From: Vitrella brassicaformis
Taxonomy: Eukaryota > Sar > Vitrellaceae
Direction: 5' to 3'
Assembly: GCA_001179505.1 (NCBI GenBank)
Contig: CDMY01000585.1
Location: 1-35,234 of the forward strand
DNA: 35,234 nucleotides
Shown: piece by piece, positions 1-11,213 of the stretch
Position numbering within the stretch: the stretch's first letter is position 1
Layout of the letters: each line of letters opens with the position of its first letter
Made by a program: the position numbers and the translations under genes
The notes under the pieces: model-generated
Told to the model about the DNA's origin: nothing
What the model saw: the letters and a program-made list of their open reading frames with translations, nothing else
Database searches by the model: none

Positions 1-831
1 GTGTGTACCTACTTGGTGTGTTGTGGTCACTTGAGAAGGAAGGGCATCGTGGATGTGTTGTGATATGCTGTAACTGTTCCATCTGTGCACACACCACACC
101 ATTCGTGCTCATGCTTATGCTGATCTGTGCACTTGTCCACTGTGTGTGCGCGTTCGCTACCCAATGGTCATTTTCTGGATGCCTTTGTGCTTTCTTCGTG
201 ATTTTCTTTTCCTGAGTACACGCCGTGATGGTTCGTCTTGAGAGGGGGTGTCAGGATTGCCAGCTTGGCAAGACGAACCACTGCGAGCTTGTGAGCTAGG
301 GTAGATTGCTGTGTAACGGAGAGAGAGAGGCGGAGAGAGGAAAAGACAAGGAAAGACAAGGAAAGCATTCTGAGGAGACACGATCCTATCAGCCATCACC
401 GAAGTGAGATCTGTGTTGACCACCCTTCATGATGCCATACATGGACAGAAACAACTTTGACTGATTGGCCAGTCCATCGGTCTTATTAAATCAAAAGCAC
501 TCTTACTCTGGGACTTACCGCCCAGCAGATCCTCTATTCAGCTAACTACAGGAAAGGTCCTCACCGGCCTTTTCTCACAAGACGAATTCGCATTCCAAAA
601 TCGTTACACGAGAAGGAGGGAGAGAGAAAGAGGGAAAAAGGGGAGGAAGGGAGTCAGGGGAGGGATTCCATTTCCACCACCAGTCTTCTTCAACCGCAGA
701 TCTTCACTTCCCGCCTTTGATCTTCCACTTCGACTTGTCGGCGACTCCTGCCGACCCGCTCCCTCTGTCATCTCCTGCCTGTTTCGCTGCACCCAAGAGC
801 GTCAACCACTCTCGATTGTCTGTCATCATCC
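1..831. other. No gene recognised
   Basis: Only short open frames occur on both strands and none reads like a protein. The stretch holds a GA-rich tract (about 320-365 and 610-660) and TG-rich segments typical of intron or UTR sequence in this window. It could include the 5' leader of the Cys-rich gene that starts at 832 or the end of a gene lying to the left of the window. Confidence 0.5.
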
Positions 832-1439
832 ATGGCGCTCTTCTCGCGCCTGACGCTCTTCGTCCTCGTCGCTCCGCTGGTGGCCACCAGCATGGCCCAG
901 GTGTGCGTGACGGACTCCGACTGCTTGTCAGACTTCGTCTGCAGAAAGAATGATCGACTTCGTCTGCAGAAAGAATGATCAAGGCATCAGCTATTGCCAC
1001 TGCATAGGCCTTTGGTGTCAGTACTACGACGATGCCAAGGATAACTACATCGGTGGGTAACATGAAGACAGAGCTTACTGGGCGTCAGTCATCCCAATTC
1101 CTCCCTTCTGTTCTGTTGTGTGGTGTGTCAGGGTTGTTTATTGCCATCCCCATCATAGCGTTCCTGGTTTGCGCATATCTGTGTGTGGTGTGTTGCAAAT
1201 ATTGGGCGGCGCGGAAGTCCGCGCCAAGAGCGGTGATGACAGAAAGAAGGCCAATGTGAGCCAGCCAAACGAACAAACAGGGCACACTGCAACACGCATC
1301 CATCAACGTGTGTGCCGCCAACTGTGTCGTTCGTTGGCGTGTGTCTGTGTTGTTTTCAGGTACGTGCCCTCCCAGCCAGCTCCAATTCCCACCTGCGTGT
1401 AGGCCTGGCTACCACTGCAAGCACGGCAAATGTAAGTGA
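832..1439 (+). pseudogene. Small Cys-rich secreted/membrane protein, frame broken by a duplication
   Basis: The ATG at 832 opens a signal peptide (MALFSRLTLFVLVAPLVATS) followed by a Cys-rich stretch (CVTDSDCLSDFVCRKN). A 25-bp tandem duplication at 931-980 then shifts the frame, and the literal reading stops soon after. Counting one copy only, the frame continues (QGISYCHCIGLWCQYY) to a GT donor at 1053. A second exon from 1132 encodes one transmembrane helix (GLFIAIPIIAFLVCAYLCVV) and a basic tail. A possible last exon near 1405-1439 reads PGYHCKHGKCK before TGA, but its acceptor is uncertain and a strong donor (GTAAGT at 1432) overlaps that stop, so the gene may run on. The family is not recognised. 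The Cys spacing suggests a small disulfide-rich extracellular module on a membrane anchor. If the duplication is an assembly error, the gene is intact. Confidence 0.45.
931..980. repeat. 25-bp perfect tandem duplication inside an exon
   Basis: Bases 931-955 and 956-980 are identical (start gacttcgtctgcag, end aagaatgatc). 25 is not a multiple of three, so the second copy breaks the reading frame of the Cys-rich gene. No GT...AG pair removes exactly one copy. Confidence 0.9.
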
Positions 1440-3014
1440 GGCAGTTCCGCAGGCAGACAGAAAGGCACGTGTGCCCATCTTCAGTTCACCTGCCCTCTCT
1501 CCGTGTCATGTGTGTCGTCGTTCGAGCACCGACTTGTGCGACGCACTGCTGCCATTGCAATGCAGCCATTGCATTGGCCGTGAGGAGCTGCGCCTCTGGT
1601 TTGTGAGATCCAATTGCTGGAGAGGACAGAGCCGCCGACTCGATGAGAGGCGGCACTTTCACCTGAGGTGCATGGCCAGCCTCGACTACTGCTCTTTCCA
1701 CGGACGCATTGCAATCGCTGGCGGAGGAAGACACCGCAAAAGTGGCGAGACAGCTGGCGACGGCAGTAGTCAAGAACGGGGCGCCTGCTGCCTCCAAGAG
1801 GCAGAGCGAACCCTAGAGAGAGAGAAGACAGGGCGGACGGGGGAATCACCTTGACCTCATCACCAATTGCCAGCATCCCGTGTGCAGCAGTTGTTTCGTT
1901 CATTTTTCGTTGTTTCGACCTTCCTGTGTTGATTCCCATCGGCACAGGCAAGACCAGTTGAGCAGCCAGCTAGGTGTGTGCATCAACCCGCTCGTGCGTT
2001 CGTTCGTCGATTCGTCGTTCGTCGTCCGCTCGACGACGTTCGCTCGTTGATTCGTTGATTCGTCTGTGCGTGTCAATCCGTGGGACACTCGGTGATAAGA
2101 GCAGTCCTCCGATAAGAGCAGTCCTCTGTGTGTGCGAACAGAGATAGCTTGAGCCTTCAGTAACAGAAAGCTTCACACACCCAATCACACACCCACTCTC
2201 TCTCACCAGCAACACTTCATCCAGCAGCCTCGAGCTTTGTGCTATTACTCATAGCACATCGGACACAGACACCGCGAGACAAAATGCGGCAACAGCAGAG
2301 AGGTACACAGCCGAGTACCTGAGTCAGAAGACCACAGGCAGGCGAGATTGAACAGGAACACTCCTTCGCTTCTGGATCTGCAGCTTCACTTTGCTTCTCT
2401 TGTCCTTGCGCCCCTCTGATGGCCTTGACACGTCACTTTCTGGCCTCTCTCTTGAGGAGGGCTGCTCCCTGTGCAGATCTCTTGTGGCGACGATCTCACT
2501 CGGGCAGTTTGGTCAAGGTCTTAAATGGGGGAGGGGGCTGCAAAAGGCCAGCTCCAATGGGTTAGTGATCATAGGTAGGGGACAACACGCCAGTGCACAA
2601 CTTCCAGTTGGGAGGAGAAGAAAGATTCAGAAAGGTTCCTCGTGCTTTACTAAGTCTCCTATCCGATCCATGCATACACACGACATCTCACAACATCGCA
2701 TGTCATGAAGTTTTTGCCTGTTAGCTGTGTGGCTGTTAGGCTGTTGTCTCACGACATGTGTGGCAGGCAGAAAACTGGCATGTGTGACATCTTGGCCCCT
2801 TCGAACGCACGTCAAGATTTTCTGGGGCCAGTTTTCTGCCCACGCGGCGTCGGATCAACCGTTGATGGGACAGAGACTTATTTCGAGACTTGTCTATCTC
2901 CTGCTCTTCAACGCTTGTGCCAGTGACTGTTATTGGCAGCGGCCAACGCCGAGGCGTTGCGGAGATGAAAATTTCATTTCTCTGATGGGTTGGACTTGAG
3001 ACCGCACGAATAGA
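1440..3014. other. Intergenic or unresolved; no gene recognised
   Basis: Several short frames overlap on both strands but none shows a domain or convincing splice pairing. The segment contains a TCGTTCGT-type low-complexity patch (about 1990-2070). Exons of the preceding Cys-rich gene may lie here, because strong donor-like and acceptor-like signals exist (for example gcacag at 1948), but I cannot link them. Confidence 0.4.
2094..2127. repeat. 17-bp near-perfect direct repeat
   Basis: gataagagcagtcctc occurs twice in direct succession, differing only at the last base of the 17-bp unit. No function is visible. Confidence 0.8.
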
Positions 3015-4096
3015 ATGTCGTCTTCTCGCCCCAGTGTGGTCAGCTTATTTCTTGTTTTGGGTCTCCTCGCTTCGTTCGGGTCATGTGTGGAGAAAGACGG
3101 AAGCAACCAGCTTCGGTTTGAGGACCGCTCACTCAGTGATTTGTTCGCTTCGCCGCCGGTCAGGGAGACATACACACACTCGCGCCACGCAGATCCTACT
3201 GCCTCGTCGCTCCTTGTCTCCCTTATGTTGCGTGCTCCTTCAGGTCAACCTGACCACTTTTGTGGGGCTTTTGCAGGACGCTGGAATCGCCAAGATGCTC
3301 GCAGATGTGAAGGGCCCCGTGACGCTCTTTGCTCCGACGAACGATGCTTTCTCTCAGCTGGGCAATCTGGACTTCCTTCGCAATCAGACAGAGGTCCTTC
3401 AAGTCGTTCTCACGAACCACATCGTCAAGGGTGAAGTGGACATCTCGGGGAAGAGACAAGTCTTCTCTGTCCCGACCATGGGAGGCGAGGAGCTCACACT
3501 GAGCCGCGACAAGAAAGACAAGAGAATAAAGGTAGATGGTCGATGGAGTGTATCGGTCGACGAAGAGAGGCCGACAGTGCTGAGAGCCAATCACGTGCTG
3601 TTGACTCCAAAGGGGTTCAACATGCTCATTGAGGTATGTACAGACGTTTGCAAGTACCTGCAGCACCGCACCTTGTGATGCTTGTTTCTATGTTTAGGTC
3701 TCACAGACTTGTATCGAATCGTCCAGTGAGGAACTGCCCGCCATCGACCCGATTGCAAGTCCAATTGCAGATCCGATTGCAGGCCCTCTATTCCCGGACT
3801 CGGACCTGCCCGATGAGCCTTCGGGGAGAATCGGCGGTGTCATCTTCACAAATGTGGAGTACAAAGAGTGCCGCCCCCTTCATCATTTGAGCCACCGAAT
3901 CATGGCTGTGCCCCTGATAGGTAACGACACACACGCAGTCTGCAAGACGATGCATCATGGTCGTGTCATGGCTGCAGCGAGCGGGTTTGACAGAGCGCGT
4001 CATGCCTTCAAGTGGAGACGCGCATCGGCAGCGACAATTCGACCTCATTCGCCACCGATACCTACCTCCGAGCGCTCTCGGCGCCTTCATCTGTGA
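3015..4096 (+). CDS. Fasciclin (FAS1) domain secreted protein
   Basis: Exon 1 (3015-3158) starts with a signal peptide (VVSLFLVLGLLASFGSC). Exon 2 (3244-3633) encodes a FAS1 domain: the H1 region is clear (DVKGPVTLFAPTNDAFSQL), followed by the typical VLTNHIVKGEV segment and ANHVLLTPKGFNMLIE at the end, where family members usually have the H2 motif. Exons join in phase 0 (GT donors at 3159 and 3634, AG acceptors ending at 3243 and 3697). Exon 3 (from 3698) has a Pro/Ile/Ala-rich segment with short repeats (IDPIASPIADPIAGP) and stays open to TGA at 4094-4096. FAS1 domains mediate adhesion at the cell surface. The multi-pass pseudogene starts immediately downstream in another frame, so this could be the ectodomain of one damaged gene. 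FAS1 identity is firm, gene end uncertain. Confidence 0.75.
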
Positions 4097-6421
4097 CTGG
4101 TGGCAAAACAGAGAAGGCCGCCGCACACGGCCCTCAGCGGCGATCGGTCACCTTCCAGGAGGACTTGCGAACCGAGCCGGTGAAGCCGCCGTCATGCCAG
4201 CGTTCTTTAGGGGAGCCCCGCAAGAGCGGCCGATGGCGGCAGTGGCTCGACAGCCGCGGCGCCATGGTGGTTGTGATTGTCACGTTCATCCATCCCACCG
4301 TGACCAAGAGCATGCTGGCTCTCATGCGCTGTCGATGGTTATCCCTATGTGAACGATGTCATATCTATCGCGACAGGCGAGAGTGCCACTCTGCTATCTG
4401 CCGACCCGACGGATGATATGCGGCCCCGGATGGACCTCGACTCACACATCATCTGCGGGTCTACCGAGCACGCGCCCTTCCTGTGGATCGCCGTGGCCGG
4501 TCTGCTGCTGTGGACCTTCGCCCCTGTGGTATGTGGCGTGGCGTTTTTGTGGCGGCACAGAGGCAGCCTGCAGAACCCCAACATGCGCAAGCGGGTGGGC
4601 TTTGTGTTATGTGGGCTATCGGAAGCCATTCTTCTACTGGATGCCGTGCTGGCCATGAGGCGTGTCCTGGTTCTGATTATCGCGCAGCTAGCGACTGCAT
4701 AGCCGCGCCAGCAAGTGCTCGCCTGGATGGCGGTCGCCTTTCTGTGTCTTGCGCTGCAACTCGCTGTGTGGCCATTCGACCGCGGCAGCATGGACATACT
4801 GAATCGGACCGAGTTGCGAGGGCTGCTGATGTGGTTCATGTCGTTGTTCGGCATGCAGTATCTGGTCATAGCGACGCCGAGTTTCCAAGTGACGATCGCC
4901 TTGGTCGTAGCGGTTATTGGTGCCAACCTGGCGCACTACATCATATTGGTGGCGCAGATTTGTCGGTTTGGGCTGCTGCAAATGGGCTACAAATACACGG
5001 CACTCACCGATCGGAAGAAGGGCATCGGTAGGCAGAGTCTGCACGAGTGAGTCCTCTCATCTTGTTGCAGCTCGTATGATGCCTCTGTCTGTCTGCCTGC
5101 CTTTGTCTCATATCGTTTCGTTTCAGCCCGCGTGATGTCGGGTTGTGTGACTGGCCCTCTGGTGTCTTGGCTTATTCGCAGAGAGGAGGACAAGCGGCGA
5201 ATCTCGCCAAAGGTCTTCTACGACTGGTCCGGCGCGGCCTTCTCTGCCGACAGCCCCCCTGATGCATCGGGGTGGTGCCATCCGTCTGTCGACCGTCCGG
5301 TGCATCGTGTGGTCACCGCCATGCAGCTGACGTCAGCCGCCGTGCAGGACGCCATCGAGGCACTCAAACTCACACACGTCCCCAGCGACTTGTAAGCAGA
5401 TCGACTGTGCACACTATGCACAGCAGATGATCTGTCTACGTGTGTGTGTTTGGTGCTTTCTTTGTTCAGCCATGAATTTCTGTGGAGCCATGCCTTTCTG
5501 GTGCAGACTTGACGGCAAAAGCGAGTGGAGATGCGCAGCCGCACACGAGACCAAGTGGTGGTGCACCTGCCCAAGCCCGACGACAGCAGTGCCACCGTAA
5601 GCGAGACAACAAGTGAAGACCCCCTCTGGCTACATGTATCTCTGCTTGGCTGGGCAGAAATTGCGGGACATGAAGACTGCCGACCTCTCGGACGCCTTTC
5701 TGAACCAATGCTCCACCGAAGGTCACAATTGTTACTTGATCGATTCGTGTCGTCATGTGATGGTGATGTCTTCAGTGTCTTCAGTGTCAACTCGATCGGA
5801 GGCCGACAAGACGTTCAGTGATGTGCGTGTTGCTCAGCCGAGGGCATCTCACATCGACACACAGCCGGCAGACAGGTCCGCATCCCACACATGAATGGCC
5901 ATTGAGTACATCTGTCTGTCTGTCTGTGTATCATCTCAGCGCTGATGTGTCGCCGGGCATCACACTGCACGACCTGCAGGCCAACTTGTGCCATGTAGTG
6001 GACGAGCTAGTCAGCAGAGAGCAGCTGTACCAGGCTTCCTTGCGACCGGCCGCCGATGGCAGTGATCTAGAGACGGCCGACATCAAGGCATCGACAGACC
6101 ACCACCAGCAGCACAACGGCGGCTGGCGGGAACTCTATGAGGCCTTCCGCAAGGTCAAACGGACACTCATCGAAAAGGGCAGCCCATCGGTCAGTAAGTA
6201 AGAGGTGCTCATGCTTTATCTTCTCTGTGAGCACCCGTGTACTCATTTGTGTTGTTGGTTGGGTGTAGGATGCCATCCCGGAGGTCTTCGCAAGCCTCGC
6301 TCACTCCGTGGGGGAGACGCTTGGCGATGCAGCAGATGACGTGCCCATCAGTGGGGCATTGTCGCTCGTCAGCTCGACCCAATCGCGGCTGAGCGTTAGG
6401 ACGCCCACACCGGCTCCCTGA
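4012..6421 (+). pseudogene. Decayed multi-pass membrane protein of an alveolate surface-protein type
   Basis: Frame 4012 has a hydrophobic run ending FIHPTVTKSMLALMRC. The continuation (DGYPYVNDVISIATGES, then helices around LWIAVAGLLLWTFAPVVCG) is in another frame. Next comes GYRKPFFYW in a third frame, then back to AVLAMRRVLVLIIAQ, an in-frame TAG at 4700-4702, and again open WMAVAFLCLALQLAVWPFD, RTELRGLLMWFMSLF and two more helices. I recognise this as the C-terminal membrane module of large alveolate and oomycete surface proteins with GCC2/GCC3- or EGF-like ectodomains, placed from general familiarity. A good donor (GTGAGT, 5048) and acceptor (ending 5181) lead to KRRISPKVFYDWSG. A later exon has an in-frame TGA at 5510-5512. 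Further exons run to TGA at 6419-6421. There are three frameshifts and two stops: a pseudogene unless the sequence is faulty. Confidence 0.6.
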
Positions 6422-7835
6422 CGCCCCCCTGCCACCTCATGCGTGTCGAGTGGCATCGGCTCAGCAGTGATGAGAAGGACAGCGTGGCATTGTCGGTGTC
6501 GGCCGAGGCCGTCTGCAACACGTGCAGCGGTCTCTCTCCATCTGGTGCAGCCGCGGTCTTTGATTGATGGATGATGTTTTATTGATCAGCTCAGGCGTCG
6601 TAGTCGGCGTGAGTGTCCATACTCGGAAGCCGATGAGTGTCTACAAGGTTCGGGTGTCTTTCGTGCTGTCCGTCAGTGAGTGAGTGAGTGAGGGCGTATT
6701 CGTTTTTTCTCAGTCGAGGGCAATGCACTCGATCTGCTGTGCGCACATGAGCGCAACCGCATACAGGACGTGCAATCGACGCGTCTGTGAGCCTGGTGGC
6801 CGTGCTCACAACCGTGAACACAGTCGGATCGGGGGTAGTGTGCGATGGCTTCATGTGCACACGGCTGTGGACAGACATGCGCCGCTTTGGCCGCTTCATA
6901 TGACTGGATCGGTCATATGAAGGCCTTTGGCGCATACAGTCGTTTATTTTTATGGTATTTGGGCAAGGACAGGAATGAGAGCTTTTTTATCAGGGAGTTG
7001 GTGTATTCACTACATCACCAAGCTGCGCAGCTAGAGGTGACAGTTTGGTGGGTGGTAGAGGAGGCGAGGGGTAACGTGTGGGTGGCAGAGAGTTCATTCA
7101 GTATGTCTGCATGGTATGATGGCATGCATGCGACTGTGTGTGGCGTTCAATCGATGAAGTGCTGCGATTGGACACCAACATTCACGTACCATTATTCATT
7201 GTGCGTGCGGTGGAGTGAGTGACCGATGGCCGCCATGGGTGCGCTGCGGTGGCTATCGGTCACTCATCTCTCATGCATTGTCCGTCCGTCTGTCTGCCTG
7301 TTTGTCTCTCTGCCCACCCCGTATAAGTACACACATGCACCCACTTTTCACACACGCAACACCATGCGCCCAGCCGCGGCACACAGAGCCCACCTTCTGC
7401 GATGGACTCTCAGCGCATTCTGTGCGGCTGTTTTGAACACGCGCATTCACTGAATTCGCAAGCCCCACGCATCACTAGTGTTCAGATGAGCACGGCAGCA
7501 GCCTTCATGCGCACTTGCAATGGGAAAATGCCTCCACGCACAGCGATCGCCAAATGATGCGAGCTTAGACGTGCGAAGGGGAAAGGGGACGTTCAAACAG
7601 CACAGATCAGCACCAGAGAGGCTCACAGGAAGGCCACACACGCAGGCAGGCAGAAAAATCCTCAGCTGACATACATTTCCCTCTGTTTGTGTGTCGGTGT
7701 GTGTGCGCTGTGAGAGATTTGTCAGATGTTCGTGTTAGATCTATGCGCAAGGCATCCGAGCTGTCCGCCTCGTCGGTCATCATCGCTGTTCATTAGCCAT
7801 ATGTGCCATCCGCGGCACTGTGCCCTGCTGTATCA
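6422..7835. other. Intergenic; no gene recognised
   Basis: The 6422-6600 part looks like 3' flank of the membrane-protein locus, and a GTGA microsatellite lies near 6675-6692. Open frames on both strands are short and lack domains. Nothing else can be supported. Confidence 0.5.
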
Positions 7836-8123
7836 GATGCTCAGGCGAAGGCGGTGGACAATCCCGCGCGCTTTATCGTGTCCGGCTTCTTTACTCTCGA
7901 GCGATACTCAGAAGGTGAGGAAGAAGGGGGACGAGGACGAAAAAGTGGAGCATCATTTTCATTTGTGTGGCATTCGATAGAGCCTCCATTTTGGCTGACC
8001 GGTCCGGTCCTTCTACAGTTAACCCTTTTCATTGTCATCTTTTCTTTCCCAGTCAATCGGACAGGGACGCAAATGATGTCGGTGAGGGGCTTCTGCACAC
8101 AGGAGATGCGATGCAGTAGCTGA
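7836..8123 (+). CDS. Possible two-exon fragment, function unknown
   Basis: An exon-like segment after the acceptor tgtatcag reads DAQAKAVDNPARFIVSGFF and ends at a good donor (gaag|gtgagg, 7914/7915). The next plausible exon begins at 8053 after tttcccag and, in matching phase 1, reads VNRTGTQMMSVRGF to a TGA at 8121-8123. The phase agreement is the only support. No domain is recognised and upstream exons are not found, so this may be noncoding sequence. Confidence 0.25.
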   Translation, partial: DAQAKAVDNPARFIVSGFFTLERYSEGEEEGGRGRKSGASFSFVWHSIEPPFWLTGPVLLQLTLFIVIFSFPVNRTGTQMMSVRGFCTQEMRCSS

Positions 8124-8687
8124 TGTCGAATGGAGGCTTCCTTTGTCGTAAAGCACCTGGCCAGACGACTGCATCAGCGCTGCAAGCTTGGCAGAGGAAA
8201 CTCAGCAGTGACAGTCAGCGGAGATCGATGCACGTGGTGAAATCAGACACAGCTGAGGGTGGCTTGACCAAACGAGAAATGGGGCGGGGGCGAAGATGAT
8301 CAGAGACAGAGAAATCAGCCAGAGAATGCTGACAGATGTGATCGCAATTGGCTGAGGTTCGTCATGATGCGTGTGTTTGCTTGCTTGCTGTGCACGCTGC
8401 TCAGGTTGAGCTGCACCAGTTGTCATCTGGCGCTCAGCGCGTGCTGCAAGGTCAGCAGGACAACAAGCGAATTGATTGCAGGAATGAATGAATGTCACAC
8501 ATGCGTTGCCTCTGTGTGTGTGCGTGAGTGTGTGTGTTTGCAGTGACGGGAAGGTGGGCGTGAGAGAAAGGATACACACGGGCAGACGGGCATGCAGCCA
8601 CCAAGCACACACACAGTGTATGTCACACTCAGCGGCGGCTTATTCCGCGCACACACTGATCCCTAATCAACGATTGAGCTGCTGACC

Positions 8688-9460
8688 ATGAGCACCTACG
8701 ACGACGCGCTATCCGACGCGCACTCACTGTGGTTCCTATGGGGGTGGTGCAGAAGCAGATGGAAGACCAGCTGAGGGCGGACGCAGCACTTCTAGAGGAG
8801 ATCAGACGGCAAAGGGACGACTACAAGGCTGACAGAGATGAATACAAGAGGGAGAGGGATGACTGGAAGCGACGCTATGAGGAGGTACACAGGGACGCTG
8901 TCTCCCGCATACGTAGGCACTTGCGGAACTGTGTGTATCTCTATGAATGTGCGTGTAGGCCGAGGCGAGGGTTCGCGGCGCGAGTCGAGAGACAAGGCGA
9001 GTGCCAGCTTGACCAACGCATCACTCTGGGTCGGCGACCTCGCGGAGAACGTGAGCGAGCCGCACCTATACGATGTCTTCAACGCCGTCGGGGCGGTGGC
9101 GTCCATCCGCATGAGTCGCGACTAGGTCACGCAACGCTCTCTCGGCTACGCTGACCCTGCTGACGGTGAGTGGGTCGGGTGGGTGGGTGGGTGGGTGTAC
9201 AGCTGAGCGTGCGTTGGAGAGCCTCAACTTCAGCCTGATCTGCTGCGGAAGGGTGGTCTGCTCCGCCAGCAGCACCATCCACCCCATCCGCACCCCCAAT
9301 ACGGATCTATTGCATGGTACCCATGCCAGCTGCAATGTATATATGCGGACACTCATGTGTGAGCCTTTCTGTGTGCAGGCGTCAGGTCAGGCAGGATCGC
9401 AGCTGGAGGAGGGCGCCGCGGGGCAGAAGTCAACAGTGAGAGCGGGGCGGACAAGGTGAC
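8688..9460 (+). pseudogene. Coiled coil plus PABP-type RRM, decayed
   Basis: A charged coiled coil (LRADAALLEEIRRQRDDYKA and on to WKRRYEEVHRDAVSRIR) is followed, across a short intron in matching phase (donor about 8911), by a clear first RRM of poly(A)-binding-protein type: ASLWVGDLAENVSEPHLYDV, FNAVGAVASIRMSRD. An in-frame TAG stands at 9123-9125, where PABPs have an ordinary residue before VT-RRSLGYA. VTQRSLGYA follows, but the next RNP1 residues (YVNF in PABPs) are missing, and a 37-nt intron in correct phase leads to AERALESLNFSLI. The sequence then loses similarity. A working RNA-binding surface is unlikely because half of RNP1 is deleted. The coiled coil begins in a different frame from the ATG at 8688, so the true start is unknown. 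Probably a pseudogene or a fusion built from a PABP copy. Confidence 0.6.
9166..9202 (+). other. 37-nt intron made of G-triplets (quadruplex-prone)
   Basis: The intron runs GTGAG...GTACAG and joins GAC-G to CT-GAG, restoring ADAERALESLNF as in PABP RRM1. Between its ends lie six GGG runs spaced by one or two bases, a G-quadruplex pattern occupying almost the whole intron. Confidence 0.6.
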
Positions 9461-10062
9461 CCGGTTCGCCACGGAGCTGTGGAGGGCACACATCCCTCGT
9501 AAGCACACACACCTGAGGCTTTGTTTGGAGACAAAGGTCTGAGCTAATGTGTGCATGGAGGACTGTGCTGTGCCTGGACACGATTCTTGTCCAAGTGTCG
9601 TTGGAACGGGCGAGCCTCACAGACAGACAGACAGACGGCATGACACGCATTCATTCCCTCATTGATTCACCGCAGAGAACTTCTGTTGCCACAGAATATG
9701 CCACATGAGAGGCACACGAGGGCAAGAGGGAGAGAGACAGAGCAGGATGCATCCATGCAGCCACGGAAGTAATGATCGGCTAAGCGACGCACCCTGCAGT
9801 CAGTATGTGTGTCGTGTTATGAGCGACCAATCCTGTGAGATGTAAAACAGACGGCTCATGGCCACAATTGAAGTCGATCTCTGTCATCCCTGTCGCTGTT
9901 GTCGATGCAATGGCCAGCTCAGGCCATGGCAGCTTGTCAAAGAATACGCGGCTGGCGCATGGGTGACCGGCGGATATGGACTGCACATGTCTGCACCTTA
10001 TGGAAAGACAGACAATCAGACAGACAGGTGTCGATGTGTTCCTCTGGTGTGCACGTGGTGTC
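9461..10062. other. Unresolved gap
   Basis: No exon with consistent phase was found. The stretch contains CAGA repeats (about 9622-9637 and 10010-10027) and TG-rich intron-like sequence. It may be intron or spacer between the RRM pseudogene and the next coiled-coil gene. Confidence 0.4.
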
Positions 10063-11213
10063 ATGGAGCAGCAGCTGAGGGCGGCCGATCGCAGTCTGAG
10101 GTTCACGCAGGAGGAGCTGCAGCGCCACATGATGGAGGGAGGAGACCTCAGGACCAAAGTAAGCCATCGCGCGCAGCAGTAGGGGGAGACACGCAGCACC
10201 ATCTCAGTGAGTGTATGTGGTGATGGTGGCTGTGCAGATGATGGCGAAGCAGGCAGAGGGATACGCCAACCAAGAGGCACACCTCGAGGTGACAAATCAA
10301 CCGACCACATAAAAACGCCCAGAGCTAGTGTCGTGTGCCTTATTGTGTGCTGTCCACTCAGTTCCTTCGCCAGCAGCTGGAGAGTGTGCAGGAGGTGCTG
10401 AAGCAGGTGCAGCAGGAGAAGGGTGCCGCAGAAGGAACTGCAAGTGAGAGAGGAAGCAAGACCCCACGCCACCCCTCACTTGGTCATCTGTCTGTCTGTG
10501 CAGTCGCTGCCCGTCGTGACCTGACCACCGCCCTGCAGGACCTGGAATACTTCAAGAAACACGCTGGACAGATGTAGGCGTCATCCAACGGAATGAATGC
10601 CGTACGAATGCTTTTTTGCTGTGTGTGCGTGTGTGTGTGTGTGTGCGTGTGTGCGTGTCTGCGTGTGTGCGTGTGTTCGTGTGTATTTGCAGGGGCGGAC
10701 CGACTGATGACAAGTACCGGTCGATGGAACAGCAGCTGGCGGCGTTGCGTAATGACAACGAGGGGCTGCAGAAGCAGCTGGCCATGATGCGACAGGCACT
10801 GCAGGAGAAACAGACGAGAGTCGCGGACCTACAAAACAGGGTGCGTAAGAGGGGGGGGACAGACAAAGTGAACTGTCTCGCGCTTCTCCATTCATTCAGC
10901 TGCGTATGCGAGAGACAGCTCCTCGCCACCCAGAACTGAAAGAGGTCAGTCTTGCATCCCCCTCTCTTTCTTTAAGCATCACATTCGATTGTGCACAATG
11001 TGTTCATCCATTCTCATTCGGTAGTGGTTCAGTCTCGTCATGTCAAAGTTGACGAGCATGTGTTCCCTCTCAAGAACAAGACCTTGTCGCCCTTCCCTGC
11101 CGTGCCATTTGGTGTCACAGCCACAACCACTTCCTTACCCACCTCACGGCCTCCTCGCTCGACCTCACCCAGCTGCACCACCCCTCATTCGACAAGGAGC
11201 TCCTCTCTGTTAA
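10063..11213 (+). CDS. Coiled-coil protein, multi-exon
   Basis: An ATG at 10063 opens MEQQLRAADRSLRFTQEELQ and ends at donor 10160 (phase 0). Further exons join in consistent phase: MMAKQAEGYANQEAHLE, FLRQQLESVQEVLKQVQQEK, ARRDLTTALQDLEYFKKHAG, then a long one (YRSMEQQLAALRNDNEGLQK and on to QTRVADLQNR), and LRMRETAPRHPELKE. Heptad-like Leu/Gln/Glu patterns predict an extended coiled coil, so a structural or tethering role is likely; no family is recognised. The final exon, after cggtag (about 11024), read in phase, is Pro-rich and stops at TAA 11211-11213. Another frame there (LDLTQLHHPSFDKELLSVKS) looks more protein-like and ends at TAG 11251, so an indel is possible. The previous locus has a similar coiled coil, and the two may be halves of one gene. 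Confidence 0.55.

Noticed and set aside
604-1063. Minus-strand open frames over the Cys-rich gene
   Set aside because: Low-complexity shadows of the plus-strand exon without domain or splice support.
5510-5512. In-frame TGA as a selenocysteine codon
   Set aside because: The locus is otherwise frameshifted, the protein type is not a selenoprotein family, and no SECIS-like element was recognised.
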